A DNA stretch of 64,000 nucleotides from positions 2,108,001 to 2,172,000 of the forward strand of contig NC_037321.1 of the NCBI RefSeq assembly GCF_000143535.2, in the 5' to 3' direction. How positions within the stretch are numbered: the first letter of the stretch is position 1; every line of letters starts with the position of its first letter. The notes under the pieces were generated by a model. The model was not told the origin of the DNA, made no database searches, and worked only from the letters and a program-made list of their open reading frames with translations. Both the position numbers and the translations under genes were made by a program. Of this stretch, positions 23,189 through 34,900 are shown one piece after another. The stretch is from Botrytis cinerea B05.10 (taxonomy: Eukaryota; Ascomycota; Leotiomycetes; Helotiales; Sclerotiniaceae).

Positions 23189-26096
23189 TTATTGCAATGT
23201 TGTTGGAGCGCCGAAATGATGTTCAGGCTTTTTGGGTCTCTCGGGCAAGGTAAAATTGGGACCTCTTTGAACATCCTCACTTCTTCTGCCCCAAGACCTA
23301 GAAGTAGTGCCTGCAGAAGAACTTGAGCTCCGTCTCTTTTCTCTCATTCTCTGTAGATATTTGGTAGCTTCTCCATCTACAGGAGTGGACTTTATTCCAT
23401 CCTCGCCTCGTACTCGACCAAGGAGACTTGATATACTCGAACCTGAGGTATCTCTATAATGCGATGGTCCCTTTCCCACAGACGAAGGAGAACTATCCAA
23501 GCCACCATATCCCGAATCTCTAGTTGGCGGTCTTTCATACGTTTGCTGATTTGCAACTGGCTTTCTCGGGAGCGAATGTGAGTGCATACCATTGAGCTCT
23601 TGGGCATGTTTTGAATCCGAATCTGAAAGACCATCGTAAAGTTTTTGTTCGCGAAGCTTTTGCATGTTGGAATCTATATGGTCGAGTTCATTATATTCAA
23701 CTGCTTGTGCATGTTCCAAATCGCGAAGTTCCTTAATCTTCTTCTCTTTCTTAGGGGCCAATATTGGTGCTTCTGCAACAGTTTGTTCTTTCCCAGCTGG
23801 TACATGATTCCAATACATGGGTACTGTTAGGCCAGCATCCTGAGCGGCAGTCGCCATGACTGGGGGATATCTCCACCAAGTTTCCTTGCGAGGGAAACCT
23901 TCTGCGGTGATGTACTCTCGTTCCATGACTTTCACCGGCTCACCAGGTACATGAGACCATTGAAGCCCGCCTTCCGAGTCTGGTCCAAAGTGTGTTACAT
24001 ATTTTGTGTCTGGTAATTCTGGTTCGACTCCGAATAGTGGTGAATCAAAGGGATCTTCGGCGGCTGGAGCTTGTGGGTGATGTACAATGGACCAATTTTG
24101 AGAATAGGTTCCTGTGATGGTATGACCCCGTACCATCGACTCTGGTATTCTAACCAGTGTATCTCCATAATCATCGCCATAAACATAATGTTTGGCTGGT
24201 AGGACCTCGGTATCAATAACTGGAAGAACTCGATGATACCAATGATGTTGATGAATTTCTCGATAGATTTCTTTTGTTATAATCTCGTGTGAAGTCGGCA
24301 AGATATGTTCATGAACAACAGCTAATGAGAAAGATGAATCAGCTTCTGCTCCTGTCTACTGTAGATCCTGTGGACACAAACGGCCAATTTTCTGGGCGGA
24401 CAAAAGATGGTGAAGCAGGTGAATCGGGTAACAAGGGGTTGAGTTTCAAGGGTGACAGTTTGTTTGATTTTGAATGGCGACGAGCAAGGGAGGGATTGTA
24501 TGTACCGGGTGCAACCTTTTCGTGTACAGTAGTATCCACAGTATTGGTAAGATCTACCACACCTTCGAGGCCTATGGGCTCCGCCCTTTCTCCAATAAGA
24601 TATGAGCCATTCATCCCAAAATGATCAGGCATTGAAGAAGAGGTATGCTTCTGTCCCTTTGCAATGGGAAATTTGGTGCCATTAACACGCATGTCATTTC
24701 CATTGCTTGTAGCCTCTACTTTTTTGCCTGTAGGAAAAGGAGCATATTTTGATGGCGATGGCATTGATCGAGGAGTTCTGTTAGAGAGATTACCAGAAAC
24801 TCCATTTTCTGAAGACAAATCGTGATTATGACCCGCCGAAGTGGTAGCAGAGGTTGAATGGGAAGTGCCTCGATCCCGCACCGAATTGGTTCGTAGTGTT
24901 TCTTTCATTGGAAAAATGCTACTTGATGAATTGATAATATTTGAAGATTCAAGATGTGATACCGAATGGATTGGATGCGACGGTGTAAAAACAAATGCTC
25001 GACGACGTGCTTCTCGACTTGATGAAGTGTAATTTGTGGCTTCAAAAATGTATGGTAATGCTTCTAGATCCCCTTGATGACGATCAAATTTACTTGCATG
25101 ATTATCAGAAGCCCTGCTATCTTCGCTATGGCAGGTGCTAGTGGAACAAGCGTACTCGGCAGAACCTAATATCGTCTCAGGTGGAGACCCGGTAAGGAAA
25201 AAAAGAGGCCCTGATACACTTTGGATGTAAGATGGATCTTGTTGGGATGTCTTTGTGTCGTCATTTTTAGGAATGAACTCCGGAGGTCTAGGTCTAGAAT
25301 GTTTAGACCCTTCAGTCTCAGCCACACCATAGCATCTCGATCTTAAATAGCTATATTGGGGGTTGCTAGGATCTTCTTGGGAACTTTCCATGGCCAAATT
25401 TCGATTCGCTACATCTTCTCCATAAATTCTCACTCCAGCAGCCATCGTGCGATTCCTGGAGTTTTCCCGTCCACCTTTCAAATTGTCATGCGCATCTAAG
25501 ACATCGATGTATGAATTGGAGGAACGCGATGACTGTCGTTTATGATTCTGCACAGACTGTGTAGACCTTGCTACAGGTTCGTACGCTTGGGGGGAATAGG
25601 CCGAGTTGGGTAGCTTCGGCACCGTGTGTGTTGAGTTGGGATATTCCAAAGAGATAGGTCGAGGCCGCGACTGCAAAACATTGGACTTCTTTCGTCGCAA
25701 AAACGAAGGAGACCCCAGCCCAAATCCGGAGATCATACGTGGAGAGAATTCTCTTCCCCGGCCCTGGATATCAGCATCGGCTGGTGCCGTACTGGACTTA
25801 TCATATTCCTTGGATTTTGTAATGCCTTGCCGATGTCCTAGAACCATGGGAGCTTTTGCTGATTCACGCTGTGTACAAAATTTTCCACCGCCTCTACTCG
25901 TTCCCTCACGGCTCACGCTATCGTATGCTTTGGAAGATTTTGCTACATCATCAATTGACAACTGGTGTCTAAGTTTAGTACCGGTGACAGGCGAATCTGA
26001 ACCTTTTGCTTTTTGACACTGTTTTCCTCTTGAATTTTGAGCATCATTTGTCGATGATGACCTTTTCAAGATCCAATTTTTTATTCTAGAAGCCAT
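23189..26096 (-). CDS. Large fungal protein of unknown function, interrupted by a frameshift
   Basis: The first open frame runs from ATG 26096 (MASRIKNWILKRSSSTND) to TGA at 24341-24339, about 585 residues. It is Ser-rich and disordered, ending in RPENWPFVSTGSTVDRSRS. A second frame continues without an ATG as DSSFSLAVVHEHILPTSHE and on to a stop at 23189, about 385 residues, with the conserved-looking block YHRVLPVIDTEVLPAKHYV. No GT-AG intron that I could find reconciles the two frames, and the break falls exactly where the two coding stretches abut. I read it as one gene with a 1- or 2-nt indel; separate genes are less likely because the second part lacks a start. The family is fungus-specific in my recollection. 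No enzymatic domain was seen. The C-terminal quarter is low-complexity, Ser/Arg-rich. Confidence 0.6.
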
Positions 26097-27838
26097 TGAT
26101 AGGTCAGGATGTCTCAAATAAACAATCGGCGTTCGGAGATAGCTTTACCGGTGGGGGATCTTCGAAATGCTTGCGGCGATCTCTTTTGCCCAACCCCTTC
26201 ACTTGGTATTCCTTCGTATCGGTAACAAAGCACAACACAAATGACAACGACAACGATAACAGCGACATCGACATGAAATTAATCCCACAGACGAAAGCTC
26301 TAAAGTATATTGTTTAGATGCAAATACAGCAGGGGTATAATAACATGTCGGCGAACTTCAATTTCAACCCGCATTCAATCGGTTACCTACTGCAGGTTTA
26401 CTCGATCTCCAAGATTTCAACCTACCAGCAAGGTCAATATTTTGTTTGTGTCTATTTTACTACTTTATTCGAAGTTAGACCCATTGGAACTGCAGAATAG
26501 AGATCATGGTAGCGACGTGGCATGGACCCCTTGACTCAAAAACTAGATCATTTAGTAAACTAGATCTCCGTCCACTCGCATTTGGGAACACTTGCTAATT
26601 GGTTACCTACCCACTTCCGGTGTGCAAAAACTTCAACTTCCTTGTTTTTCTTTACAATGTTGCATGTGATATGTACGTTATTCGATCATGAACCCAGGTT
26701 CATTGCAGTAGAAATCTACGTGTAATGCAAATCATCGATATTTGGTAAACTTATGGTAATGTTGACAAGGAAGCAAGGAAGAGGAGCTCCTGTCACCTAG
26801 CCACTCGGAATTGAGAAATGCAAATGACTGGCTACTTTGTTTAGTAATCTTGTACAGCGGGTTCCCCTTTCCCGTGTTGCGGCTTAATCCGATGCGGGGT
26901 ACAATGATGCAACTTTTAGTTTCCCATCAAGTTGATCATGGCGAAAATCAACAATGATCAATGATATTCAATAATTGAAATTTGTGCAGAACTCGACACT
27001 CAATAAATTGGTACGAGTCTCTTATCCTCGGCTACTTTTTACTACTCAACAACTCTCAATATAGATGACTGGCTCTGTCTGTGCTCAAGAATTCAAGCTA
27101 TTGGAATTTTTATGGCATCAAGGAACCACAACACAAATGACTAGCAGTTAGACTTTCTTCTTAGATTTCGTAACTCAAATAAAGTTTCCAGTACAGGCAA
27201 TGATTGCATTACGCTATCTCATGAACTATTCCTCACTTCAGCTGTTTTGGAAATGGAAATCATAGTTCCTCCCGCTGTTACTCGCGCAATAACCGAAACC
27301 CACTTTTGCACAACTGCCAATACTATACTTGAGATGCCAACATCGGATTTTGACGTTTATTGGACAAAGACTGGTACCCAATTACCAAAAAGACATCTGG
27401 AAAGCTGATACAATATGATTTAGAAGTGGAGACGAAGTGCGTAAGTAGCGCCATTTGACCTCCCGGCACATATTCATACCCTTTGTCTATCATGTAAGGA
27501 CCAGGAAACACTCCGCTGGCTCACTCTCAGCATCGATGATGCACAGCCACTTGGTGACGGATCCTCCGGATCTCACAAAATCAGGTATTTGCAAGACACA
27601 GCCATCCGAATCTGGAAAGAACAATTTATTGTACCTAGTGTGATGATGTAGACAGTGCTAGGTGCGGGGGAGGAGATATCATCTCGAGAGTCTCGGGACT
27701 ATAAGTGATAGACTGTCCTCCCATTTCGTTTCCATTTTCCAAACAAGCAATCAAACAATCAATAATCAACACTCTTCTAATTCAATCAACTATACCCAAC
27801 AAACACCCAATTACCTTCATATACAATATCAAATCAAA
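26097..27838. other. Divergent intergenic region
   Basis: Promoter DNA between a minus-strand and a plus-strand gene. No gene, RNA or repeat was recognised. The last 120 bases before 27839 are C/A-rich, typical of a fungal 5' leader. Confidence 0.45.
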
Positions 27839-28797
27839 ATGGATCGTGCCAAGTCAGCTGTCAGTGAATTCCTCTCCAAGGATGGAAAGCATGATACCAC
27901 TGTTCACGAGGTACGAGTTCTTGCTCTTCGATTCGCATCCTAGACAGTGCTAATGATCTCTCACAGACTATCAACCCAGCCGTTCAAAATGAGCACGTAA
28001 CTAAGACACGCCACGAAGAAGCAACAACTGCTATCGACCGTGAGGTTCATCAAGATCATCACCACACTTCAGTCCAACCTATCCAAGATCGCGAAGTCCT
28101 TCCAGAGCAACACACTCATCAACTCGGAGCTGTTGAGCACCGCAACATTAAGCACGGAAATGACGATCAGATTCAGGAACGTCTCGCTGCTGAACAAGCC
28201 CAATTCAAGAACACCAGAACTGTCGGAGAGACCCAACATACTGCAGCCAAAGGCGCCGCCGTTGCTGGTGAGCATGTTCACCACCACGTCCATGAGACCA
28301 TTCAACCAGTCATCCAAAAGGAGACTGTCCAACCATCCGTTGTCCACACCACCATCCCAGTCCACGAGGTTCATCAAAACGAGGCTAAGCACCACACTGC
28401 CACTGCTCTCCCCGCTGTCAGCATGAGCGAGTTCAGATCCCAAGGAGGCTCCCTCGGAGGACGTGAGGAGCGCACTGATGCTTTCAAGGGCGAGCCAAAG
28501 TCTGTTGGTGGTACTCTTGGAGGCGATGGCGCCAGAGGTACTACCTCCTTGACTGAGGGAGAAGGTATCCACAGTCACCACACTGGCACTCACACTGGCA
28601 CTCACACTGGTACACACAACGGTGCACTCAATGGTTCTCACTCTCACACTGGTGCTGGTGTTGCCACTACCGGTGCTGGTATCAGCCAGACGACTTCCCA
28701 CTCTTCCACCGACTCCCACAAGAAACCTAGCTTGATGGACAAGCTCAACCCAAAGGTCGACGCTGATGGTGATGGAAAGGCTGGCTTCATGAAATAA
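27839..28797 (+). CDS. Histidine-rich hydrophilic stress/allergen-like protein
   Basis: Exons 27839-27910 and 27967-28797 (56-nt intron) give 300 residues. It starts MDRAKSAVSEFLSK and contains blocks such as DREVHQDHHHTSVQPI, EHVHHHVHETIQPV and SVVHTTIPVHEVH, and ends KPSLMDKLNPKVDADGDGKAGFMK. The protein is very hydrophilic, without membrane segments or a signal peptide. A THTG tandem stretch occurs near residues 232-245. I recognise a conserved ascomycete family often annotated as a putative allergen, with hydrophilin/LEA-like composition. Its biochemical role is unknown; protection under stress or in conidia is inference. The His clusters could bind metal. Confidence 0.75.
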
Positions 28798-30164
28798 ATG
28801 CACCCTGTACACTTCATTTAATATTCCCTCACTGTATTACTTAGCTCCACACTGTATATAGACACGATGAATATGAGATAATTAATCAAAATGAATTGAT
28901 ATTTCTTTCCAAAGCAATCTCATTGTTTCTACATGTGAGGCCAGCCATTGTCTTGTGTTTGCATTTTACTCACCTGCGTTCTATCGCTTTGATTTCTTGT
29001 GATCTTTCTTCACATTTAACGACACAGAAGTAAGTTGTTAATCAATTCTGTGAGTCGATAGCGATTGTTAGGTGTCTGTCCTGAGGTTGGTTCCCGATGC
29101 TATCCGATATTTGCTCGTGATCTCGGGTGGTCCTCGGCATTTCAGAAGACGTTTATCGATTACATAATCACACTTCAGTCTACTGGTGGTCCTCAACACC
29201 TTAAGTAATTATCTAACTACAACAAAAGCATTGCAACAGGAAGAACCTCTTCCCAGATATCATCAAAGGTTCGTGTCTCCTGGAGTCTACGTATTTGGTA
29301 TACTTGGCGGATTGTGATTATTGATCGTTCCGGGCGAATTGCGATCAATTCGATCGTATGATTGCTGCGTTTGCATATGCCAATCATTTCGGGATTTGAA
29401 ATTCTAGAGGTGCTGCAACACCGCGTTGCATCACAATCATCAGCTTGCAGGCCACACCCGGGTGATCTAGAATGTGCTCCTCCATTCTATTTTGCGGAGC
29501 TGTTGTTGATATTCTATTATGGTGAACAAATACCTATCGTAATGCCAGCTAGTGTTGGGATTTGAGGCAGTTGTTTCAACGATTTACACATATACATTCA
29601 TAGCTTGGTCAGGTTTCTTAGATGGCTTGAAATTGCTTTCAATAAGTCTTGTCTTATGGTCGTGAAGTTCGGGTTCCTTATCTCGGGACGAACCGTTTCG
29701 TGATCTTCACGGCAGATCCAGAAATACGGAGAGCACATTCCGAGCATCCACCGATACATAATCAAAAACGGGTTCAAACGGCTAATCTTCTAAACTGGAG
29801 ACACTGCATGAAGTAGCTTTCATCGAAACAACTTCATTGTATGCCGCTATTAATTTTTATGCTTTACAGTATCATCGTAAAGTTGCACGGCAACTTGCAT
29901 ACGACGTCGTCATGTTTCTACCCCTCATCCCTCCTACGTGTTGCTGTCACAAATTTTGGGGCGGGATTTGAACTCAATCGTATGATTATCGAAATGCATG
30001 AATCCCAAATCATAATTTCATTGTGTTTGTAGTGACTTCTAAGTTGTATAAGAACCCGACTTCATCCAAGTATTCTCTTCTCCATCACACAATCTTCTCA
30101 TCATACTACAATAGCAACAGCAATTAAAAATCACCAGCCAGCAGTTATCATATCAGATATCAAA
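28798..30164. other. Intergenic region upstream of cyanide hydratase
   Basis: 1.4 kb without a recognisable gene. The short frames at 29362-29565 and 29841-30032 look random. The final 100 bases are a C/A-rich leader. Confidence 0.45.
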
Positions 30165-31438
30165 ATGCCTGCTCAAATCAAGAAGTACAAGGCCGCAGCT
30201 GTCCAAGCTGAGCCTGGATGGTTCGATCTCGAATTATCTGTCAAGAAGACTATCCACTGGATCAACGAAGCTGGAAAAGCAGGTTGCAAACTTGTTGCAT
30301 TCCCTGAAGTTTGTTAGTACACCCAGCTCTGGTCTTTTTCTTTCTAATTTACTTACACGTGTATAGGGATTCCTGGTTACCCATACTGGGCATGGAAGGT
30401 CAACTACCAACAATCTCTCCCTATGCTTAAGGCGTACCGCGAGAACAGTCTTGCATCTGACTCAGATGAGATGCGCAGAATTCGCGAAGCTGCCCGTGAA
30501 AACGCAATCTACGTTTCATTGGGATACAGTGAAATCGATTTCGCAACCCTTTACATTTCTCAAGTTTTGATTTCCCCAACAGGAGAAGTTCTCAACCATC
30601 GCAGAAAGATCAAGCCTACTCATGTTGAGAAGCTTGTCTACGGCGATGGAGCAGGAGATACCTTCAAGAGTGTTGTTCAAACAGACATTGGAAGAGTTGG
30701 ACAATTGAACTGCTGGGAGAACATGAACCCATTCCTAAAGGCAATGAACGTTTCCGAGGGAGAACAGGTAAGACCACATCCACAAGCACTTGTATGAAAT
30801 GTTTCTCACAATTCATCAGGTCCACATTGCTGGCTGGCCAATCTACCCACACGAGGAAACTCGCACTCCATTAGACCCATGGACCAACACTAGCAACCCC
30901 AACTCCGATATTGTTTCTCCAGCCTACGCCATTGAGACTGCAACTTATGTTCTCGCACCATTCCAACGTATTTCCAAGGAAGGTGTCGACAAGTGCACTC
31001 CACCAGGAGTTGAGCGTGAAGATCACAACCTTTACAACGGCAACAGCAGAATTTTCGGACCAGATGGACAATGCCTTGCAAAGGCTGATGAAGAGTTTGA
31101 GGGTTTGATGTTCGTCGAGGTAAGATAAACAGCATTTGCCGCACTAAAAACTTATACTAACGAGATTTCAGATCGATCTTGATCAATCACACCTTCCAAA
31201 AGCTCTCGGAGACTTTGGTGGTCATTACATGAGACCTGATCTCATCCGTCTTCTTGTTGACACACGTCGCAAGGAACTCATTACTGAGGCAGACCAGGAT
31301 GGTGGAATCGGTACTTACAACACTCAAGATCGTGTCGGACTTAACAGACCTCTTGATGCCCCTAAAGTTGATGGTCCAAGTGGTGTAAGCAAGCAGGTGC
31401 TCCTAAGCAATGCTAAGAAGGCTGCTCACAAGGGTTAA
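30165..31438 (+). CDS. Cyanide hydratase (nitrilase superfamily)
   Basis: Exons 30165-30312, 30367-30767, 30820-31119 and 31172-31438 give 371 residues. The nitrilase catalytic triad is complete: Glu48 (LVAFPEVWIPGYPYW), Lys130 ([18 protein letters not shown]) and Cys165 ([15 protein letters not shown]). The sequence follows fungal cyanide hydratases closely, including [19 protein letters not shown] near the C-terminus. The enzyme adds water to HCN to give formamide and forms large helical oligomers in the cytosol. In plant-associated fungi it detoxifies cyanide released by host tissue. An aliphatic or aromatic nitrilase is the alternative, but the region around Cys165 favours cyanide hydratase. 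Length fits the family (about 360-370). Confidence 0.9.
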
Positions 31439-31962
31439 ATGTCAATCGTGCTCATAGTCACTTGATTGCGAGGACGAGTTTCTGCCTCGATTCATTCATT
31501 CTGTTGGAAAACATTTTGTATTTTTAGGGTAAACTTTTGTACTAGTCTCATCTCATTTCATACATATTTGTCAATATGTCCATCTTATATCTGGTATTCG
31601 GAAGACAGTGCTTGCCAGTTTTTTTTTTTAAACAATTCTTCAACTACTGCAAGTTCTTGGCAAATTTTAACTTATTTCTATATGTAGCTACTAATTGTTA
31701 TGTCTCAGCCCACATTTCGTACCTTTGTTATTCTAATGTACTTCAATTGGAAACAGCTACAACATTCGCTAGTGAACAAAGGAGTCATCCCACTTTGTTT
31801 ACAATCTCACACCTACCTAAGTTCAACTTCTACAATTGGTCAATGGATTTCTTTGACTACCGTAGGTTATTACTTGGGTAGAATCCAAGAACTTTCAAAC
31901 GCAATTTTTTTCCGGAGAAAGATGGGTTTTCGTAAGAAATCACTCACACCTACCGGCCATTC
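31439..31962. other. Intergenic spacer
   Basis: Holds the cyanide hydratase 3' untranslated region and the promoter of the coiled-coil gene. It is T-rich with no gene. Confidence 0.5.
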
Positions 31963-34900
31963 ATGAAAATGTCTGATTACAATTTCGACCACGTAGATTT
32001 TACTCAAGAGCATATTCGGCATCTCCAAGAAAATCCCCTTGAAGCTTGTCAGCGCGAAAATGAATCTCTTCGTATAAGACTGGAAACGCTCAATCGTATG
32101 CTTCTTGAAGCTAGAGAGGAGTCGCAAACGAGATTAAATCGTATTAAACAGGTGAGAGACGAAAGGGATGAGGCTTTTAATGAAGGGGAAAAATATGCGA
32201 CGAGAGAAATTGGTGGACAGTTAGAGGTGTTGAAGAGGGAAAAGTTCGAGGCAGAAACGAAGAATAAGGAATTGGTAGAGGATGTAGTGAAAGCACAGGA
32301 GATGGCGATCCAAATGAAAACGAGATGGGAAAATTTGTGTATTGAGAAGGATGAAAAGGAGGGAATGAATGATGTGTCCTTGGGTTTGCTTGAGCAGCAG
32401 AAGAATAGGATTTCAGAGGAGCTTCAGGAAGCAAAGGTGACCATAAGGGGAAAAGAGCTTCATATACAGCATTTAAAGGAAGAAGGCAGGAGTAGGTCAG
32501 CGAGAGTGTCAGAGACGCCACCAGTAGCGAGAGAACGAACAATGGCTCTTATAGAACAAATTCATGTGTTGATGGTAGAAAGAGATGATATGAGACAGCA
32601 ATTGGAGATCTTGACGGAGAATGTCATAGGTACTCCGCCGAAGGAGTTTACACCAAGAGAAGACACATCGCCGAGAGAAACACCAGATCAAAACAAAGAG
32701 CGGGAATCTAGTATATTGAACTATACTACCGGCCTAGGTAGTTCCAAGTTCAAAGGCAGTAGACGAATCTTGCATGCCCCTTCTCCTTTGAGACAACAAT
32801 CTTCTACCGCCGAATCGGTAGAAGATGAAGATTCGGAAAATGAAGTAGAAGCAAAAGAAGGATATTCCAAGGAAGAAGAGGAAGAAGCAGACACAGAAAA
32901 CGATGAAAAAGTAAAAGAAAGTATCGAAAAAGACGAAATCGACACATCGGTGGAAACATATCGAAAAGACACAGACATTCACTACCAGCGACTTGTTAAT
33001 CGCATCAAAGAACTTGAGGAAAGAAATATGCGTCTTGAGCGTTATCACGACATGTCCCACGCAACACGCGCAATCCTCAGTCTGACACCTGTTCATTTCG
33101 AAGCATACCGTGAACGTAAAGAGGCTAAGAGGAAAGAGGGAATGGTGTTACTTGATGTTATGGACAAGGAATGTAAAATTCTGCGAAAACAAAATAGGAA
33201 CCTCGAAAAGCAGTTCCAGGTATTGGCAGATTTGAGACTCAAGGAGAAAGAGGACACGGGGGATGCGCAGGATTTCATATTCACACAAGCCCAATATGAT
33301 GAAAAGAAAAACGCTGCGAAGGATTACAAAAGATTGTATGAGGAGGCGGAAGGGGTAGTGAAGAAGATGCTAGAGACCTGTTCGGATGTCGATGTCGAAG
33401 AAGTTTCGGAATTGCGCAAGGAGCGGGAACTTCTTAAAAAGCGAATAGAGGAACTGGAAGTGGAAATCGATGGTCCGTTAGGATTGAGAGAACAATTGGC
33501 ATCTCGTGTTGCTGAAGATACAGACGATTTTGATGCGGAGAAGGAGTTAACAAGAGTCAAAACTGAGCTTGAATGGTGCACAAAGGAAAGAGATACAGCT
33601 ATGGAGGAATCACACCTGGAGGAGAATCTTATGTCCATCAAGGGACTGATGGATCAATTATCCCAGAAACTCGATGTTGATATTTATCCCAAAGAGGACA
33701 AATACGAACAACCCAAGGAAATGAACAACAAATACCGAAAATTCCAGCGTGAATTGAGCGACGAGAAAGAAAGGACCAAGTCTCTCGAGAAGTTTCTGGA
33801 AGAGAAGTACATGGAATATGACGATCTTGCCAGCGATGTGAACAATGATTCGATGAGTGCAAGATTGGCTAGAGCATTAATCGAACTGTACCAAACGAAG
33901 AGGAAGCTGATGGATAAAACGATACAGAGGAATAGTCTTACGAAGAGTGCTGTGGGATGTTTAACGACCGCCTTCAGACACAATGAAACACTGGAACAGA
34001 AAATATATACACTGCAACAGCATCCCGATCGCAATCCTCAGCTTCCTATTACAGATGTTGATTTGGAGAACGAAGAAAAGATTGCGAGACTTCAGCGGAA
34101 AATTGACCTGTTGGAAAACCAGCTTCAGAAAGCTCAATCCGATATCAAATCTATGGAGAAAATGTCGAAAAGATCGAAAGAGAAATTGGATGAATATATT
34201 GGGTTATCTTTTAAGAAGTCAAATACGCACCCTAGAGTTGAATCTTTGAGATTAAAGAGACAGAGATCCCCTCTAGCTCCGAATGCTACTGATCTCGAAG
34301 TTATTGCGCATTTGAGAGTTCAGCTTCAAGATACGGATGAGTTGGTTGAGTTTATATGTCAGAGATATGATGCTGCGGAGGGTGAAGAGGAAGATGAGAA
34401 GAAGGGATTGAAGACAGAGAAAATGAAAGCGACAGAGAGAGCGGAGATAGCGGCGAGAAGATTGGAGGGTTGTATGGACTTGGTAGATGGACCGTTGGCT
34501 CAAAAAGAAGCGTGGGATAATCTGAAAGGATTATTGAGAGAGGCAAGGGAGGACTTGAAAGCTAAAATGAATGAGTGGAAAGAAAAGGATGGAGAACGCG
34601 ATTGGGCGGTTGAGAGTTTGGAGAAAATGTTAAAGGAGAGTGAAGAAAGAGGGGTGGCGCTCGCTAAACTTTTGCACTCAACACAAGAGGACATGAAGAG
34701 TGAAGGTACGAAAGATGCAAAGGTTGCAGAATTGGAAGAACAACTAAGTAGGAATGAAGAAAGAATACGAGACTTGTTGCGGGAGAAAGATGAGCATAAA
34801 GCCGAAGCTGATGGGTTAGAAAGTTTTCTTCGAGCTAGCGAGACACAAACGACACAACTCGATGAGCAACTCAGGAAGGCCGAAGAGAGAATCCGAGATC

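Noticed and set aside
28585..28640. Possible CRISPR-like spaced repeats
   Set aside because: They are short in-frame tandem codons of a eukaryotic protein; CRISPR arrays are not expected in a fungal genome.
28069..28812. Minus-strand open frame of 247 codons over the histidine-rich gene
   Set aside because: It is the antisense shadow of the plus-strand gene, which has recognisable family sequence and a proper intron.
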